Source: Lophius americanus (taxonomy: Eukaryota > Chordata > Actinopteri > Lophiiformes > Lophiidae). Taken from it: a stretch of DNA of 64,000 bases. The notes under the pieces are model-generated. The model saw only the letters and a list, made by a program, of their open reading frames with translations, was not told where the DNA came from and did no database searches. The stretch lies in the NCBI GenBank assembly GCA_037951165.1, contig JBBDHG010000169.1:2288001-2352000 (forward strand), in the 5' to 3' direction. The translations under genes were made by a program, and so were the position numbers. Shown here piece after piece: positions 23,189 through 35,745 of this stretch (positions within the stretch are counted from its first letter, which is position 1; each line of letters starts with the position of its first letter).

Positions 23189-23614
23189 TGGGTCAGGGCT
23201 ATCAATGCTTAATATATGCATGTACTCAATATGTCCAAAAGTGACACAACTGCAGGAGCAATGAAGCGACGATGAAGGTTTAGTCTGATCTATAGTGGTC
23301 TCCATAGTCTGAGCCGTGTTTGTTCGCTTTGTGCTTCAACCCTCGGGACTTCAGAACCTCAGGATCATTTTCTGCACCTCAGCCCGGAGGAACAGGGGAA
23401 TAATCTCACACAGTCAAACCCCTCCGGCGGGCCATCGTCTGACTGATGAATTCTACTACAGGTGCGTATTGGATAAGCTATAAGTAGCAATAAGTAAGGA
23501 TGAAGGACCAAGAAGGCCAAAGCTGAAGCCGCAGAAATGCAGGTTTGTGGGTCACCTTTCTGATCCAGAGCTCCGGCCTAATCAGATGTCTTTGAACATA
23601 GGTGGGGGAGCAGC

Positions 23615-23670
23615 CATGGAAGACACACACACACACACATACATATACACACGCACACACACACACGCCC
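23615..23670. repeat. CA microsatellite
   Basis: An interrupted (CA)n run with tacatatacacacg in the middle. Confidence 0.9.
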
Positions 23671-25071
23671 TTCTTTGATTTCTATTGATTCTGTAGCGAG
23701 TGACAGGTCTTCCCGCACAGGGGGAGGTGTGAATGCGTAATGATGCCCTCCACCCCTCCCAATTGATTTCTCATCTTCCCATCTGATCTCCAGCTTCTCT
23801 TTCATTCTACAAGTAATTAGCATTACTTAGGTGAAAGAGGAGGACGGGGAGGGGAAGAACCTCCCAACGGAAAAGAGATAGGCACAGGAAAAAAAAATAA
23901 AAAATCCACAGAACATTCAGACAAAAAAGGATAAACAGACAAAAGCATTTTCTTAAGCGTTTATTTAAATGGACTGAATTCACTCATCCATCAATGATAG
24001 GGTGAAAAGCACCTCGACGCGTAACACAGAGGCTCGGAGGAATTCCCTTAACGCAAAATGCAAAACTGTTCGCCCTACCTCGGTTGATGTTAACGCAACG
24101 ATTAGCATTATCTTCAAATTTGCAAATCCTCCCTTATTCCTATGTATAAAGTTGATTATAAAAAATCCAATGAATGAAGAAGTTAATTCGGAAATATTGC
24201 CAGATGTATGAAATTGGAGGTATATATATATCAAGAAATCAAACATTCCAAACATGGATGTAGACCTTCAACTCAATAGTGGGACTTATTTAAGTTTATT
24301 TGCTGCATATAAGTGTCGGAGCCCAAATTAACGTTACTTCAAATTATCCCGACGCATTTAGACTTTAAAATAAATCTGCCGAGTTCCTCAAACGAGGAGA
24401 AAACAGCTAAGAAAAAGAAAAACAGACAAAGGTTTTGAAGAATTCACCTTCTGGAATGAGAAGCGCTGCGATCCCAATCTCCAGAATCCCTCTTTACGAC
24501 TTGTTTGCTCGCTGTAATCGCTCACCAGAGATGAGAGTGCCGGCTAAATGCCGTCCCCTGCAAACACGTTTTATCTCCCTACCTTGGGAATTACCCGACC
24601 CTTTGCTATCCTAAAGAGCACAGCAGGAGGGGATCAATGTTTCTCAAAGACCAATCCTCTCATTTGTTTGGAGTGAAGGTTGTGTGTTTATGGTGCGAGG
24701 GTTCAGACTTCAGAGAAAGTTCGGATTTTGGCGAAACACAACCCGACATCCCGCTGCGACGGCTGGCCGACGGTTTGGTAGTTCAAGCCATGTTTTAGAC
24801 TGAATGTAGGAAATTATGCTGTGAGTTAGAATGGAAGTAAAAGTTCAAATGGAATTTTGTCGTGTTTGTTTTATGTTCTGGTTGACATGACCTGTTAGGG
24901 TGGAGGAAAATGGTGTCAAAAAGATAGATGGCTCCACCAAATTCTGCCTGATTTATTCATCCTTGTCACAATGTTTGTGTTTATTCTCATTCACCCATGG
25001 TTCATGTTAATCCTGGAAAGTTTTGAATCCTAAACTTGATTAAAGTTGAGGACTCTAGTCATTCAAGTTCT

Positions 25072-25560
25072 TAGGGGGCGACGGCGGCTCAGTTGGTAGA
25101 GCGATCTTCCACTTATCTGAAGGTCGGAGGTTAAATCTCCGGCCAATCACCGGAAGTGTCCTTGAGCAAGATACTGAACCCCAAGTTGCTCCTATATAAG
25201 TACATTCCATCCATTCATGCTTCAAGGGGAAAAGTCTTGAGGCTTTGGATTCGACCCATGTGGGTCACCATGACCTGGATGAATGAGAATCTACATGTTG
25301 TAGGGTCCTTGACCAAGAGATGGTTTTCTCCGGTAGGGTCTCATGGATCAGGGACTGAAGCCCACTGATGATACTATCATTATTGGAGCTGGTTGGGAAG
25401 GCAGGTAGGTGGGATTACCCAGCATGCACTGAGATCATGGATATTCCCCTCAAAGTTAATGGCATTCAGCCGAACTTGAAATTGGGTGTGTTCAATATGA
25501 GATGGACATTTGTGTACTACTTCATTCCTTGAGAATTTGGCGCAATATAAATAAAACTGA
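25072..25560 (+). mobile_element. tRNA-derived SINE
   Basis: The head is tRNA-like: an A-box-like ggctcagttggtagagcg (about 25087-25104) and a B-box-like ggtcggaggttaaatctcc (about 25123-25141), where the usual TTCGAATC has decayed to TTAAATC. The next block, gtccttgagcaagatactga then accccaagttgctcc, is common to V-SINE-like teleost SINEs. A possible 3' end is gcgcaatataaataaaactg near 25540. It is not a functional tRNA gene. The body length is uncertain. Confidence 0.7.
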
Positions 25561-26639
25561 CATGTAACAGGGATCCTAAATGATTGTTTTTTTTTGCCAA
25601 AGCACTGTTTGAAACATGTACGACATCACAATAGAAGCAACTATAGAGGCTACTATTATATTGTTCACTGTGTACAAACAAAGATTTGGACCTCTGTTGT
25701 GGCGCCGCAGTGACACGTCTTGATATTGGTGCCTCCAACAGGCTCCTCCCACAGTGCTGCACAACCCCACACTCATCGCCTCAACGCCTGATGTGGTCCG
25801 AAAGCACCCTAAGGGGACGTGAGCCGATGTGGGTTAGGGTCACGTGATGCAGCAGTATTGCTGTTCAAAACCCAAAGATGCTCCAAGTGTTTTCTAGTCT
25901 CAGCTTTCACTTCCCCGCAAAACCTCAAGGAGCGGCTCGCTGTTGGGCCTGTTTCAAGGCCTGAAACATTAAAGAAAGGCAGTGTATTACCCACAACTTA
26001 TGTAATGTGACTCCAGCCTGGTCCACATACAGATTTGCTGAAGACACTTCAGAAAAGCCCACATATCAGAAAAATGGTAGTAAGCGGGTCATTTGACACA
26101 AGAACTTGAAGGTTTTCCCTCACGGCTGACACGGTGTCATAACTTTGACCCAAATACACTGACATCCGGGAATATTCATGCTGTTAAAAGGCTGTTGTTG
26201 GGAAGGCTACACCGCAGCAGCTGGAGAATAACAATGTTTGATTTGAGGAGGCAAGTCGGCACATTGCCTCAGGCTGTGATAAATAATTAGCAATAATGGG
26301 GTGCACTCTGCGCGACACTGAGCTTTAGATTTTGAGCAGGGGAAAAAACATTAGGATCCTCACACGGGATGGAAACGGAGTGATGGATCTGAACGGAGCG
26401 TCTGAAATATACATGGAAGAATCAGCAGGCAATGCCGGCGTGTCCTGGGAGCTATCTGCGTAGCACGTCTCTTGTACGGTATTCTAGCATTCTGGGACGT
26501 AAGGTAAAACATAATTGTACAAGCGGTGTTTAAAACAAAGCCATAACCCGTACCTGCTTATCAAAAAAACAAAAAAAAAACCGGCACCTTCATTTTCTAA
26601 TTAAAAAACACACAACACAAGATGACGGCACACGAACCG

Positions 26640-26960
26640 ATAAACTCAGGAGGCGCGTGAAGGTAATTTGAGGAGCATCTAAATAAAGACTAAAACACTT
26701 GAGATAGAGAATTCAAAGGAGCCCGAAGACTTCCTTTCATATTCTGGACGGTGCCAGCCCAGAATGCCAAGAGGGAGGCAAAAATAGACAAGGCCCGCAA
26801 TTGGATTTCCACAGCTTTTCTGATAAGGCTGATGCTGGGGAGTCTGGGCTGAATGTGAAGTGCTTTGGCTTATTTGAATGTCTGGGCATGTTCCCGTGTC
26901 ATGGGGACCCAATGTTCTCCAAATGATGACAGGAATTACGTGAAGACACATGGCCAGGGT
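26640..26960. other. Low-repeat stretch, possible conserved non-coding element
   Basis: About 300 bases of balanced composition without tandem or dispersed repeats, set in an otherwise repeat-rich intron. A 90-codon minus-strand open frame (26679-26951) has no recognisable domain. Conservation cannot be tested here. Confidence 0.2.
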
Positions 26961-28264
26961 TCGAAATGACTTTTATAACAGCATCAGGTGAGACAGGAAG
27001 TCTTCGGAGAGTGACTCAGTGAGTGGGTGACTGTGGTCCTGCCGTGACTTGACTGGCAGAATTTCACGTCAGGTGAATATAAGCTTGTGGTCCATTAGAT
27101 GAGCGTGACGACCAAAGATGACCCAGTCACACGGAAATAAATCTACGGAGCAGGTTGTACATACTATCAAGCTAGGCGAGGAAAAACAAGTGACATGCCT
27201 CAAAGGAATGGACTTCCACCAGAACATCAAAATTACGTGTACAAGGATTACAAGTGGGCTTACAAGTTATTCCCTTTTCTACTTGCCAAAATTTGCCCTG
27301 GACAGAAACGGATCATATAGTTCATCAGGCTGTATCCAGAACGTGTTAAATAAAGTCAGAATCGAGATAATTCTGGATTACAGATCTATCTAATGTATCT
27401 CCCCTCTCTGCTGAGGGTTCCACATCACCCATCAGGTACCGCCATGGATGGTGGTCACATTTTCCCACCTCTCTTTAAACTCCACTCTGACTGGCAGGTC
27501 TCTTCAATCCGACGACAAACCTTCAAAGAAGCTGATTGAAAGGATAATTAATTCTTTTTCAGATAATGGCTCCTTTTACTATCCCTGCTCAAGGTTCTAC
27601 TTCGCCACCTGGACCCCCTTTAACTCACCCAGTTGTTGTGAATAAACACGATGAAGGTGAACTGGTCTAGGCAGCAGGAATAGTTCCAGCGCCCAGAGTC
27701 CAAGACTGGAGCCAGCAGCGTGATGATGTTCGACCATGTGCTACCCACAATGCCCAGATCTAAAAAGCAGCCTGAGGCAGTGGGCATCTGACTCCGAGCA
27801 CAAGAGAAAAACAAGCGGGAGCTTCCTGTCCTCTGAGCGCACAAGCACAAATGAAGTGTAGAAAAGGGAAACTTGAAATTGGGCGGCCGATATATAACTT
27901 TTATAAGAAACTGAACAAAAAGTATTGAATTGAATCATAAACTACATCAAATCAGTTGCTTTCTGTATTGAGTTCCACGCGTCAAGTTGACCTCAATAGA
28001 TCGTTTGTGATGATTTATCATGAGTCCGGCCTTGATAAGTTCGTACTTTGGACAAAATAATGTGTTTAGATGTGGTATTTCTGCAGGGAAAACGTCTCTC
28101 TGGTTCTCCTTCAAGCTAATGCCAGATGAAAGTAATCATTTTTAGTTTTTAGAGAATGGAGGACAAACAATCTGAAGTACGCTGCCTTGAAAGTTTAAGT
28201 TGATCTTATTTTTATGTTTTACAGTCTGAAAACATCACACAGAATGTTGGGGAAAGCCGGGTCA

Positions 28265-30868
28265 CTAAAGCAGACAAACTAACACAGGTAAACTAACACA
28301 GGTAAACTAACACAGGTAAACTAACACAGGTAAACTAAAGTAGGTAAACTAGAGCAGGTAAACTAAAGCAGCTAAACTAAAGCAGGTAAACTAGAGCAGG
28401 TAAACTAAAGCAGCTAAACTAAAGCAGGTAAACTAAAGCAGGTAAACTAAAGCAGGTAAACTAAAGCAGGTAAACTAAAGCAGGTAAACTAAAGCAGGTA
28501 AACTAAAGCAGGTAAACTAAAGCAGGTAGACTAAAGTAGGTAAACTAGAGCAGGTAAACTAAAGCAGGTAAACTAAAGCAGGTAAACTAAAGCAGGTAAA
28601 TTGAAGCAGGTAAACTAGAGCAGGTAAACCAAAGCAGATAAACTAAAGCAGGTAAACTAAAGCAGGTAAACTAAAGCAGGTAAATTGAAGCAGGTAAACT
28701 AAAGTAGGTAAACTAAAGTAGGTAAACTAAAGCAGGTAAACTAAAGCAGGTAAACTAAAGTAGGTAAACTAAAGCAGGTAAACTAAAGCAGCTAAACTAA
28801 AGCAGCTAAACTAAAGCAGGTAAACTAAAGCAGGTAAATTGAAGCAGGTAAATTGAAGCAGGTAAACTAAAGTAGGTAAACTAAAGTAGGTAAACTAAAG
28901 CAGGTAAACTAAAGCAGCTAAACTAAAGCAGCTAAACTAAAGCAGGTAAACTAAAGCAGGTAAATTGAAGCAGGTAAATTGAAGCAGGTAAACTAAAGTA
29001 GGTAAACTAAAGTAGGTAAACTAAAGCAGGTAAACTAAAGCAGATAAACTAAAGCAGGTAAACTAAAGCAGGTAAACTAAAGCAGGTAAATTGAAGCAGG
29101 TAAACTAAAGTAGGTAAACTAAAGCAGCTAAATCAAAGCCAGTAAACTAAAGCAGGTAAACTAGAGCAGGTAAACTAAAGCAGCTAAACTAAAGCAGGTA
29201 AATTGAAGCAGGTAAACTAAAGTAGGTAAACTAAAGTAGGTAAACTAAAGCAGGTAAACTAAAGCAGCTAAACTAAAGCAGCTAAACTAAAGCAGGTAAA
29301 CTAAAGTAGGTAAACTAAAGTAGGTAAACTAGAGCAGGTAAACTAAAGCAGCTAAACTAAAGCAGGTAAACTAAAGCAGGTAAACTAAAGCAGGTAAACT
29401 AAAGTAGGTAAACTAGAGCAGGTAAACTAAAGCAGGTAAACTAAAGCAGGTAAACTAAAGCAGGTAAATTGAAGCAGGTAAACTAGAGCAGGTAAACCAA
29501 AGCAGATAAACTAAAGCAGGTAAACTAAAGCAGGTAAACTAAACCAGGTAAACTAAAGCAGGTAAATTGAAGCAGGTAAACTAAAGTAGGTAAACTAAAG
29601 TAGGTAAACTAAAGCAGGTAAACTAAAGCAGGTAAACTAAAGTAGGTAAACTAAAGCAGGTAAACTAAAGCAGCTAAACTAAAGCAGCTAAACTAAAGCA
29701 GGTAAACTAAAGCAGGTAAATTGAAGCAGGTAAATTGAAGCAGGTAAACTAAAGTAGGTAAACTAAAGTAGGTAAACTAAAGCAGGTAAACTAAAGCAGC
29801 TAAACTAAAGCAGCTAAACTAAAGCAGGTAAACTAAAGCAGGTAAAGTGAAGCAGGTAAATTGAAGCAGGTAAACTAAAGTAGGTAAACTAAAGTAGGTA
29901 AACTAAAGCAGGTAAACTAAAGCAGATAAACTAAAGCAGGTAAACTAAAGCAGGTAAACTAAAGCAGGTAAATTGAAGCAGGTAAACTAAAGTAGGTAAA
30001 CTAAAGTAGGTAAACTAAAGCAGCTAAACTAAAGCAGCTAAACTAAAGCAGGTAAACTAAAGTAGGTAAACTAAAGTAGGTAAACTAGAGCAGGTAAACT
30101 AAAGCAGCTAAACTAAAGCAGGTAAACTAAAGCAGGTAAACTAAAGCAGGTAAACTAAAGCAGGTAAACTAAAGCAGGTAAATTGAAGCAGCTAAACTAA
30201 AGCAGGTAAACTAAAGTAGGTAAACTAAAGTAGGTAAACTAAAGCAGGTAAACTAAAGCAGGTAAATTGAAGCAGGTAAACTAAAGTAGGTAAACTAAAG
30301 TAGGTAAACTAAAGTAGGTAAACTGAAGTAGGTAAACTAAAGCAGGTAAACTAAAGTAGGTAAACTAAAGCAGGTAAACTAAAGCAGGTAAATTTAAGCA
30401 GGTAAACTAAAGCAGGTAAACTAAAGCAGGTAAACTAAAGCAGGTAAATTGAAGCAGGTAAACTAAAGCAGGTAAACTAAAGCAGGTAAACTAAAGCAGG
30501 TAAATTGAAGCAGGTAAACTAAAGCAGGTAAACTAAAGCAGGTAAATTTAAGCAGGTAAACTAAAGCAGGTAAACTAAAGCAGGTAAATTGAAGCAGGTA
30601 AACTAAAGCAGGTAAACTAAAGCAGGTAAATTTAAGCAGGTAAACTAAAGCAGGTAAACTAAAGTAGGTAAACTAAAGCAGGTAAACTAAAGCAGGTAAA
30701 TTTAAGCAGGTAAACTAAAGCAGGTAAACTAAAGCAGGTAAACTAAAGCAGGTAAATTGAAGCAGGTAAACTAAAGCAGGTAAACTAAAGTAGGTAAACT
30801 AAAGCAGGTAAACTAAAGCAGGTAAACTAAAGCAGGTAAACTAAAGCAGGTAAACTAAAGCAGGGAAA
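28265..30868. repeat. 2.6 kb minisatellite with 14-bp unit
   Basis: About 186 head-to-tail copies of gcaggtaaactaaa. The first few units are an acacaggtaaacta variant. Recurrent variants are gcagctaaac, gtaggtaaac, gcaggtaaattgaa, gagcaggtaa and, near 30390-30710, aaatttaagc. They recur in fixed order as higher-order blocks: the pair of gctaaac units at 28791 reappears at 28917, exactly 126 bases (nine units) on, with the same following variants. Each unit on the plus strand carries CAGGTAAA, a near-perfect 5' splice-site consensus, and GTAAAC, close to a forkhead core. The gene reads the opposite strand, where each unit shows CTGCTTTAG. Confidence 0.98.
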
Positions 30869-30903
30869 CGTTTGGGCTTACTCAGCTTCTCAGCGCCTTA
30901 CTG

Positions 30904-30916
30904 CCCCCCCCCCCCC
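30904..30916. repeat. Poly-C tract (13)
   Basis: A run of 13 C on the plus strand, 35 bases after the minisatellite. It is the only long homopolymer of this class in the window that reads as G in the robo3 transcript. Confidence 0.9.
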
Positions 30917-31324
30917 GCTGAGGCATATCATAGGCTACTGTGTTGTATGAAATCAGCGTGTTGCTCAATAACACAGCAAAGTGCTGACAACCAAAGCTGG
31001 GCTGAAGATGTCGACCCTTGCTGTGAGGTGAATGACAGACGGAACTGCGTTACACACAAAAGGAAAGCCGTCCTGGCGACTGTTACAAAATACAAAAATG
31101 CAAAGCTCGATGCGTTTCGATGAAGTTCGCGGTCCATTTTTCTTCTTTTCTGAGGAGGCTCATCTCTGCCTCCTCATCCTCTGAAGACAGGACGGACTGA
31201 AGTCAGGCTCTAGACTCAGGGGTTGTTTAGATGACAGCGGGATTCTGTTTTTTTGTGTTTTGTTCACAAGACAATGTGATTAATGGGGCCTCGAAACATT
31301 TGAAATTGGGTTCTTGAGTGTAAT

Positions 31325-31558
31325 TGTTTGATGACCATCTCACCACTTGCCCTTCCTTAGACCCCTCTGGTAGGTTCTAACCACTGCAGAGTGTGAACAC
31401 CCAACGAATCCCGCTATTCTGGACCCAGTCGTCTTCCCATCATCATTTGGACCTTGTCAAAGTTGCTCGGATCTCGTTTCAAACACAAGCGTCAGGAAAA
31501 ACGTGCAGAATCCACGTGACTCTGATTGACTTAGTGGTTATAATGTTATGGCTAATGG
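31325..31558 (-). mobile_element. Tc1-like transposon 5' fragment with terminus
   Basis: The terminus is ggttataatgttatggctaa (31534-31553), and the minus strand carries a decayed version of the transposase start seen at 60520-60860. Blocks such as caccacttgcccttcctta, acccctctggtaggttctaa and gacccagtcgtcttcccatc are the complement of those landmarks. Confidence 0.65.
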
Positions 31559-31640
31559 ATGTAGGCTCGTTCTACCAGCCCAAAACACTGATTTGTTTAG
31601 AGAACATGAACAGATACAGAGAGCAACTGGAAATGCTTCT

Positions 31641-31644
<4 letters not shown>

Positions 31645-31671
<27 letters not shown>

Positions 31672-31672
31672 G
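31645..31672. repeat. TA microsatellite
   Basis: About 13 TA units. Confidence 0.92.
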
Positions 31673-31838
31673 TAATATCTCTTTTTGAAATGTGCCTCCT
31701 GGCTGAACAGGGTTATTTCTTCCCTCTTTATTATTCTGCGTAAGCACAGCGAGTTGACTCATAGGTGATAAAGTTGAAATCTTATAAGGTTTAAAACACC
31801 AAACTGATTTCAGGATTACAACGCCACAGAGAGTTTAA

Positions 31839-31852
31839 GGGGGGGGGGGGGG
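31839..31852. repeat. Poly-G tract (14)
   Basis: An uninterrupted run of 14 G on the plus strand. Confidence 0.9.
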
Positions 31853-32362
31853 AAGATATCCAGAGATAAACACAAACACTTTCTCCAAACACACATCCCA
31901 GTCAGCCAAACCGTTCCTTCAAGCCCTGAAACCCATCAATTACCCTGCCCTCCACTTATTCCATTTCTGCAGACTTGACAGACACCTGTGAAGAATTGCA
32001 ACTCTTTCCCTCTTGTTTGTCTTGCAGGAATGCTAATGAGAAGTTCCCACACTGCGCTAAATAGAGGAGCAGAAACGTCTATGCTATAAAAGCTCCACTT
32101 ACGTGGCTTTGGTGTTTTTCGACTTCACGACACACAAAAGGAGAATCCTGTGATGCCATTTATCCGCAGCTTTTTTGCCTTCTTCTTTTTTTGAATCGCC
32201 ACAAGCACACAATCACGCCGGAGCGGCTTTCTGCTGGTGGAAGACGTCAGCTTGGCGTCTTTTCTCCTTCTGAATCTCCACTACAAGAGTGATTTTCAAA
32301 AGCCTGGTGATTCTGATTGATCAGTAAAACATTGCAGTGGGTTTATTTATATCATATGTAAT

Positions 32363-32377
32363 GGGGGGGGGGGGGGG
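32363..32377. repeat. Poly-G tract (15)
   Basis: An uninterrupted run of 15 G on the plus strand, 60-75 bases from an L2-type fragment. Confidence 0.9.
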
Positions 32378-32434
32378 CCTTTAAGAAGCTTCCTTTTGAG
32401 TCGCTTTCCCTCATTGAAAAAATGTGTGTCACGT

Positions 32435-32515
32435 GACAGTATGTATACGCTAAAGAGTAAGGGGCCGAGGATGGAGACCTGGGGGACACCACAGATCAAA
32501 GGGGCTCTTAAGGTT
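32435..32515 (-). mobile_element. L2-type LINE reverse transcriptase fragment
   Basis: The minus strand reads CGVPQVSILGPLLFSVYI, the same reverse transcriptase block as at 15365-15480. The flanks cannot be aligned by eye. Confidence 0.7.
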
Positions 32516-32582
32516 TAATAAATGTCATTGATGATGATGTCATTAACCTGTAATTTGGTTGGTGGAATCTCAGCACCTCATG

Positions 32583-32690
32583 CAGTGGCGGGAAAAGTAT
32601 TCAGATCTTTTACTTGAGTAGAAGTACTACTATCACCCTGAAAAGAGTGTGTAGGATACTATCAGAAACATTTACTCTACTCTATTTGAT
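32583..32690 (+). repeat. Fragment of the 'aagtattcagatc' dispersed repeat
   Basis: cagtggcgggaaaagtattc, then agatcttttacttgagtaga and agtactactatcac, resemble an end of a common teleost dispersed element. A longer relative is at 39945-40690. Confidence 0.5.
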
Positions 32691-33314
32691 GGAAAAGAGG
32701 TTTTTACATGCACACAAAAGTTAATGGTGATAACAGGAAGTCGTTTTCCGTCTGTGTTTCAGTCTTTCGCAAAAGTTCACATCCACGATATGCCGATTTT
32801 CAGTTACAGTAACAGGAACAGGAAGTCGGCCTCTCTATACGTCTGATAACGACACCGTAACCATCGCAGGGTGTGGAAAGACACGCTAATGCAGACGCAC
32901 CGGCGTGGAAACGCTCGCTGTTTTAATTACTCGTAAGACTTTGTTTTGCAGCGAGAGATATATTTATGGATTTTATCCACTCGGCTCCCCCTTAATTGCG
33001 TGTTTTATGTATCGGAGTGTGTCTGCGCGCTAAATTAAAGATCTCGGGTATTAATAGAAGCTTTTTTTATTGCGCTAATGAGACTTCAACCAGATGAGTG
33101 AAAAGCATGACTGGAGTGTAGTTGTGCAAAAATCAAAAGCTTAGTCCCCAGCGGCTCCACAGGTACTTAAATCATAATTGACTCTCTTCTATTCCTAATT
33201 GGCAAAAAAAAAAAAAAAGCACCAGTGATAGTGGGGTGGGGGGTGGGGGGGTTATTTTCACAGCATGGCAATCCTTACAATCAGTGTTTTTATAAATCTC
33301 TACCAATTATCTCT

Positions 33315-33324
33315 CTCTCACAAA

Positions 33325-33355
<31 letters not shown>

Positions 33356-34284
33356 TCATATATACAAACACACACACACTCACACATACACACATTCAGA
33401 TATACTCACACACACTCACATATACACGCACACACATTCAGATATACACACACACACACACTCACATATACACGCACACACACACTCATATATACAAACA
33501 CACTCACATATACACACACACACTCATATATAAATTAAATGTATTATTATTATTATTATTATATACACACACACACACTCATATATACACACACACACTC
33601 ATATATACAAACACACTCACATATACACACACACACTCATATATAAATTAAATGTATTATTATTATTATTATTATATACACACACACACACTCATATATA
33701 CACACACACACTCATATATACAAACACACTCACATATACACACACACACTCATATATAAATTAAATGTATTATTATTATTATTATTATATACACACACAC
33801 ACTCATATATACACACACACACTCACATATACACGCACACACATTCAGATATACACACACACACACTCACATATACACGCACACACACACACACTCACAT
33901 ATACACACACACACTCACATATACACACACACACATTCAGATATACACACACACACAATCACATATACACACCCACACACACACACTCACATATACACGC
34001 ACACACATACTCATATATACACACTCACACACATATACACGCACACACTCATATATACACACACACACTCACACACACACTCACATATACACACACACAC
34101 TCACACATACACACACACACACTCACACATACACACACACACACTCACATATACACACACACACTCACATACACACACACACTCACATATACACGCACAC
34201 ACTCACATATACACACACACTCACACATACACACACACACACTCACATATACACACACACGCTCACATACACACACACACAGCT
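33315..34284. repeat. ~1 kb CA/TATA compound array with 113-bp higher-order unit
   Basis: Runs of ACAC broken by catatatac, cattcagatatac and similar motifs. Within it, a block beginning taaattaaatgtatta, followed by (TTA)n and CA runs, starts at 33531, 33644 and 33757, exactly 113 bases apart, which shows three recent tandem copies. The long His-Thr open frames across it are artefacts. Confidence 0.96.
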
Positions 34285-34767
34285 ATATGAATGCATGCAA
34301 AGATGGGATAAAATGGAATACTTACTGGATGGGCCGACTGGGATGGAGTGGTGCAGAAATGGGGTGGAGAAGAAAGAGGAGAGAAAAAGGATGAATGAGA
34401 TGAAATGACGCTCATGAAATTCATGATGATGACAGATCAAACATTTGACGGGACCAGAACCACTCGGGTCCACTCCATATTCACAGGAAGAAGGTGGGAA
34501 CGGATGGGCTGGAGTGAGACTGGAGCGGAGGAATGATGGACTGAATGTTGATGGGGACGATGATGAAGAGGTCGGGTTCTACTCCTCCTCGTTGGAGTGA
34601 GGTCCTTAATGCTCCAGATGAATGCACCAACCGCCCATCCATCTCTATTTGAACAACGTCTGCTGCTGAGAATTAGTAAACAGCCTCTTCTCCATTTGAT
34701 CGACGGTTTATGTGCATTTCCCCTCGCATCTTCAAAGAAGAAGCGTCTTCGTCACCGGGTGCTCGTG

Positions 34768-34796
34768 TGTGTGCGTGTGTGTGTGTGTGTGCGCGC
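34768..34796. repeat. TG microsatellite
   Basis: A short (TG)n run with two CG interruptions. Confidence 0.85.
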
Positions 34797-35344
34797 TATA
34801 AGAGCATGAGTGCGCCGACAGATGACAGGAGCGTCGGCGCAGTCTGGAGGAGCCGCTCGCAGAATCCACTGTTACGGCGAGAAACTCTGGATTCCCTTTT
34901 ATCCTCACAAAATGACAGACTTCTCATCCGAGGTGTCTCTCTTCAAGGGACTGACTTCATCCTAATGCAATTTCAATGCCTTTTGATCTCCCTCCCCAGA
35001 CGGATGATGAGTCGGGGGCCTGAATAGAACCTAAATTCCATTTTGCCTGTTTTCTCTCTCATTGTTAACGGCGTGAAACCAGTGGCGTATTATAGCGGGT
35101 TTTAACCAGACGTCATGTCTGTCTTGCCGTTTTCACACATGTTCCGACTTTTTATTGGCACTATGATTAACATAGCGAGACCGGTGCGTGGTTTTGTCAT
35201 CAGTGGGCCAGACAGTGTGATTATCTACTGCCTGCTCCGCCAACACATACAATAAATCATAAATTTAACATTGTTGATTACCATTACGTTTGGTTAAGCT
35301 ACTATGAGGAGCTGTTACCACACAACACTGCAGGTTTCCATGGG

Positions 35345-35500
35345 AACCACACAAAATAAAGTTTGTTACCACTTTACGATAAGACTGCGTTTACAAAGGA
35401 TTTGTAAATGGTTTATAATTAGGTTATAAATAAGGTTGTAAACACTTTATAAGTCATTAGTAAACATTTATAAACAACTATTTTAGGCATTTGTTCGCTC
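35345..35500. repeat. MITE-like dispersed repeat fragment
   Basis: taccactttacgataagact, ggatttgtaaatggtttata, aaacactttataagtcatta and aacatttataaacaac are typical of a 'cacttta...ttataaatggttta' element widespread in teleost genomes. This assignment is from memory; only one copy is in the window. Confidence 0.45.
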
Positions 35501-35569
35501 TTTTCAGTTATTAAGATGGTTGTTCATTTTCTAAGTACTTATTATGATTTTCGTTTGGACCTTAACCCT

Positions 35570-35745
35570 TTTATGTCCTGCTCATCTAACTGGTTCAGCA
35601 CAGTTTGAGTCACTATTTCTTCTTGGAAAATGAGAATGAACCTGTTTATAATAGGACCCAGTGGCAACGTGTAGAGCCTAAACAGTATGGGGCCAAGGAT
35701 GGAGCCCTGACGGGGCAACGCAGTAAGAGGACTCACCAGACATCT
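35570..35745 (-). mobile_element. L2-type LINE reverse transcriptase fragment (longest)
   Basis: The minus-strand frame gives ALPRQGSILGPILFRLYTLP, then LGPIINRF. It is the same block as at 15365-15480 but continues towards the region before the YADD active-site box. YADD itself is not preserved. Confidence 0.75.

Noticed and set aside
25085..25145. tRNA gene
   Set aside because: A- and B-box-like motifs are present, but the B box is decayed and no cloverleaf or anticodon arm can be drawn; it is a SINE head.
28265..30868. CRISPR-like regular repeat array
   Set aside because: 14-bp units are directly adjacent without unique spacers, in a vertebrate intron; it is a minisatellite.
33225..34394. 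Open frames of 102, 128 and 209 codons, rich in His, Thr and Tyr
   Set aside because: Pure products of the CA/TATA array; no start context or homology.
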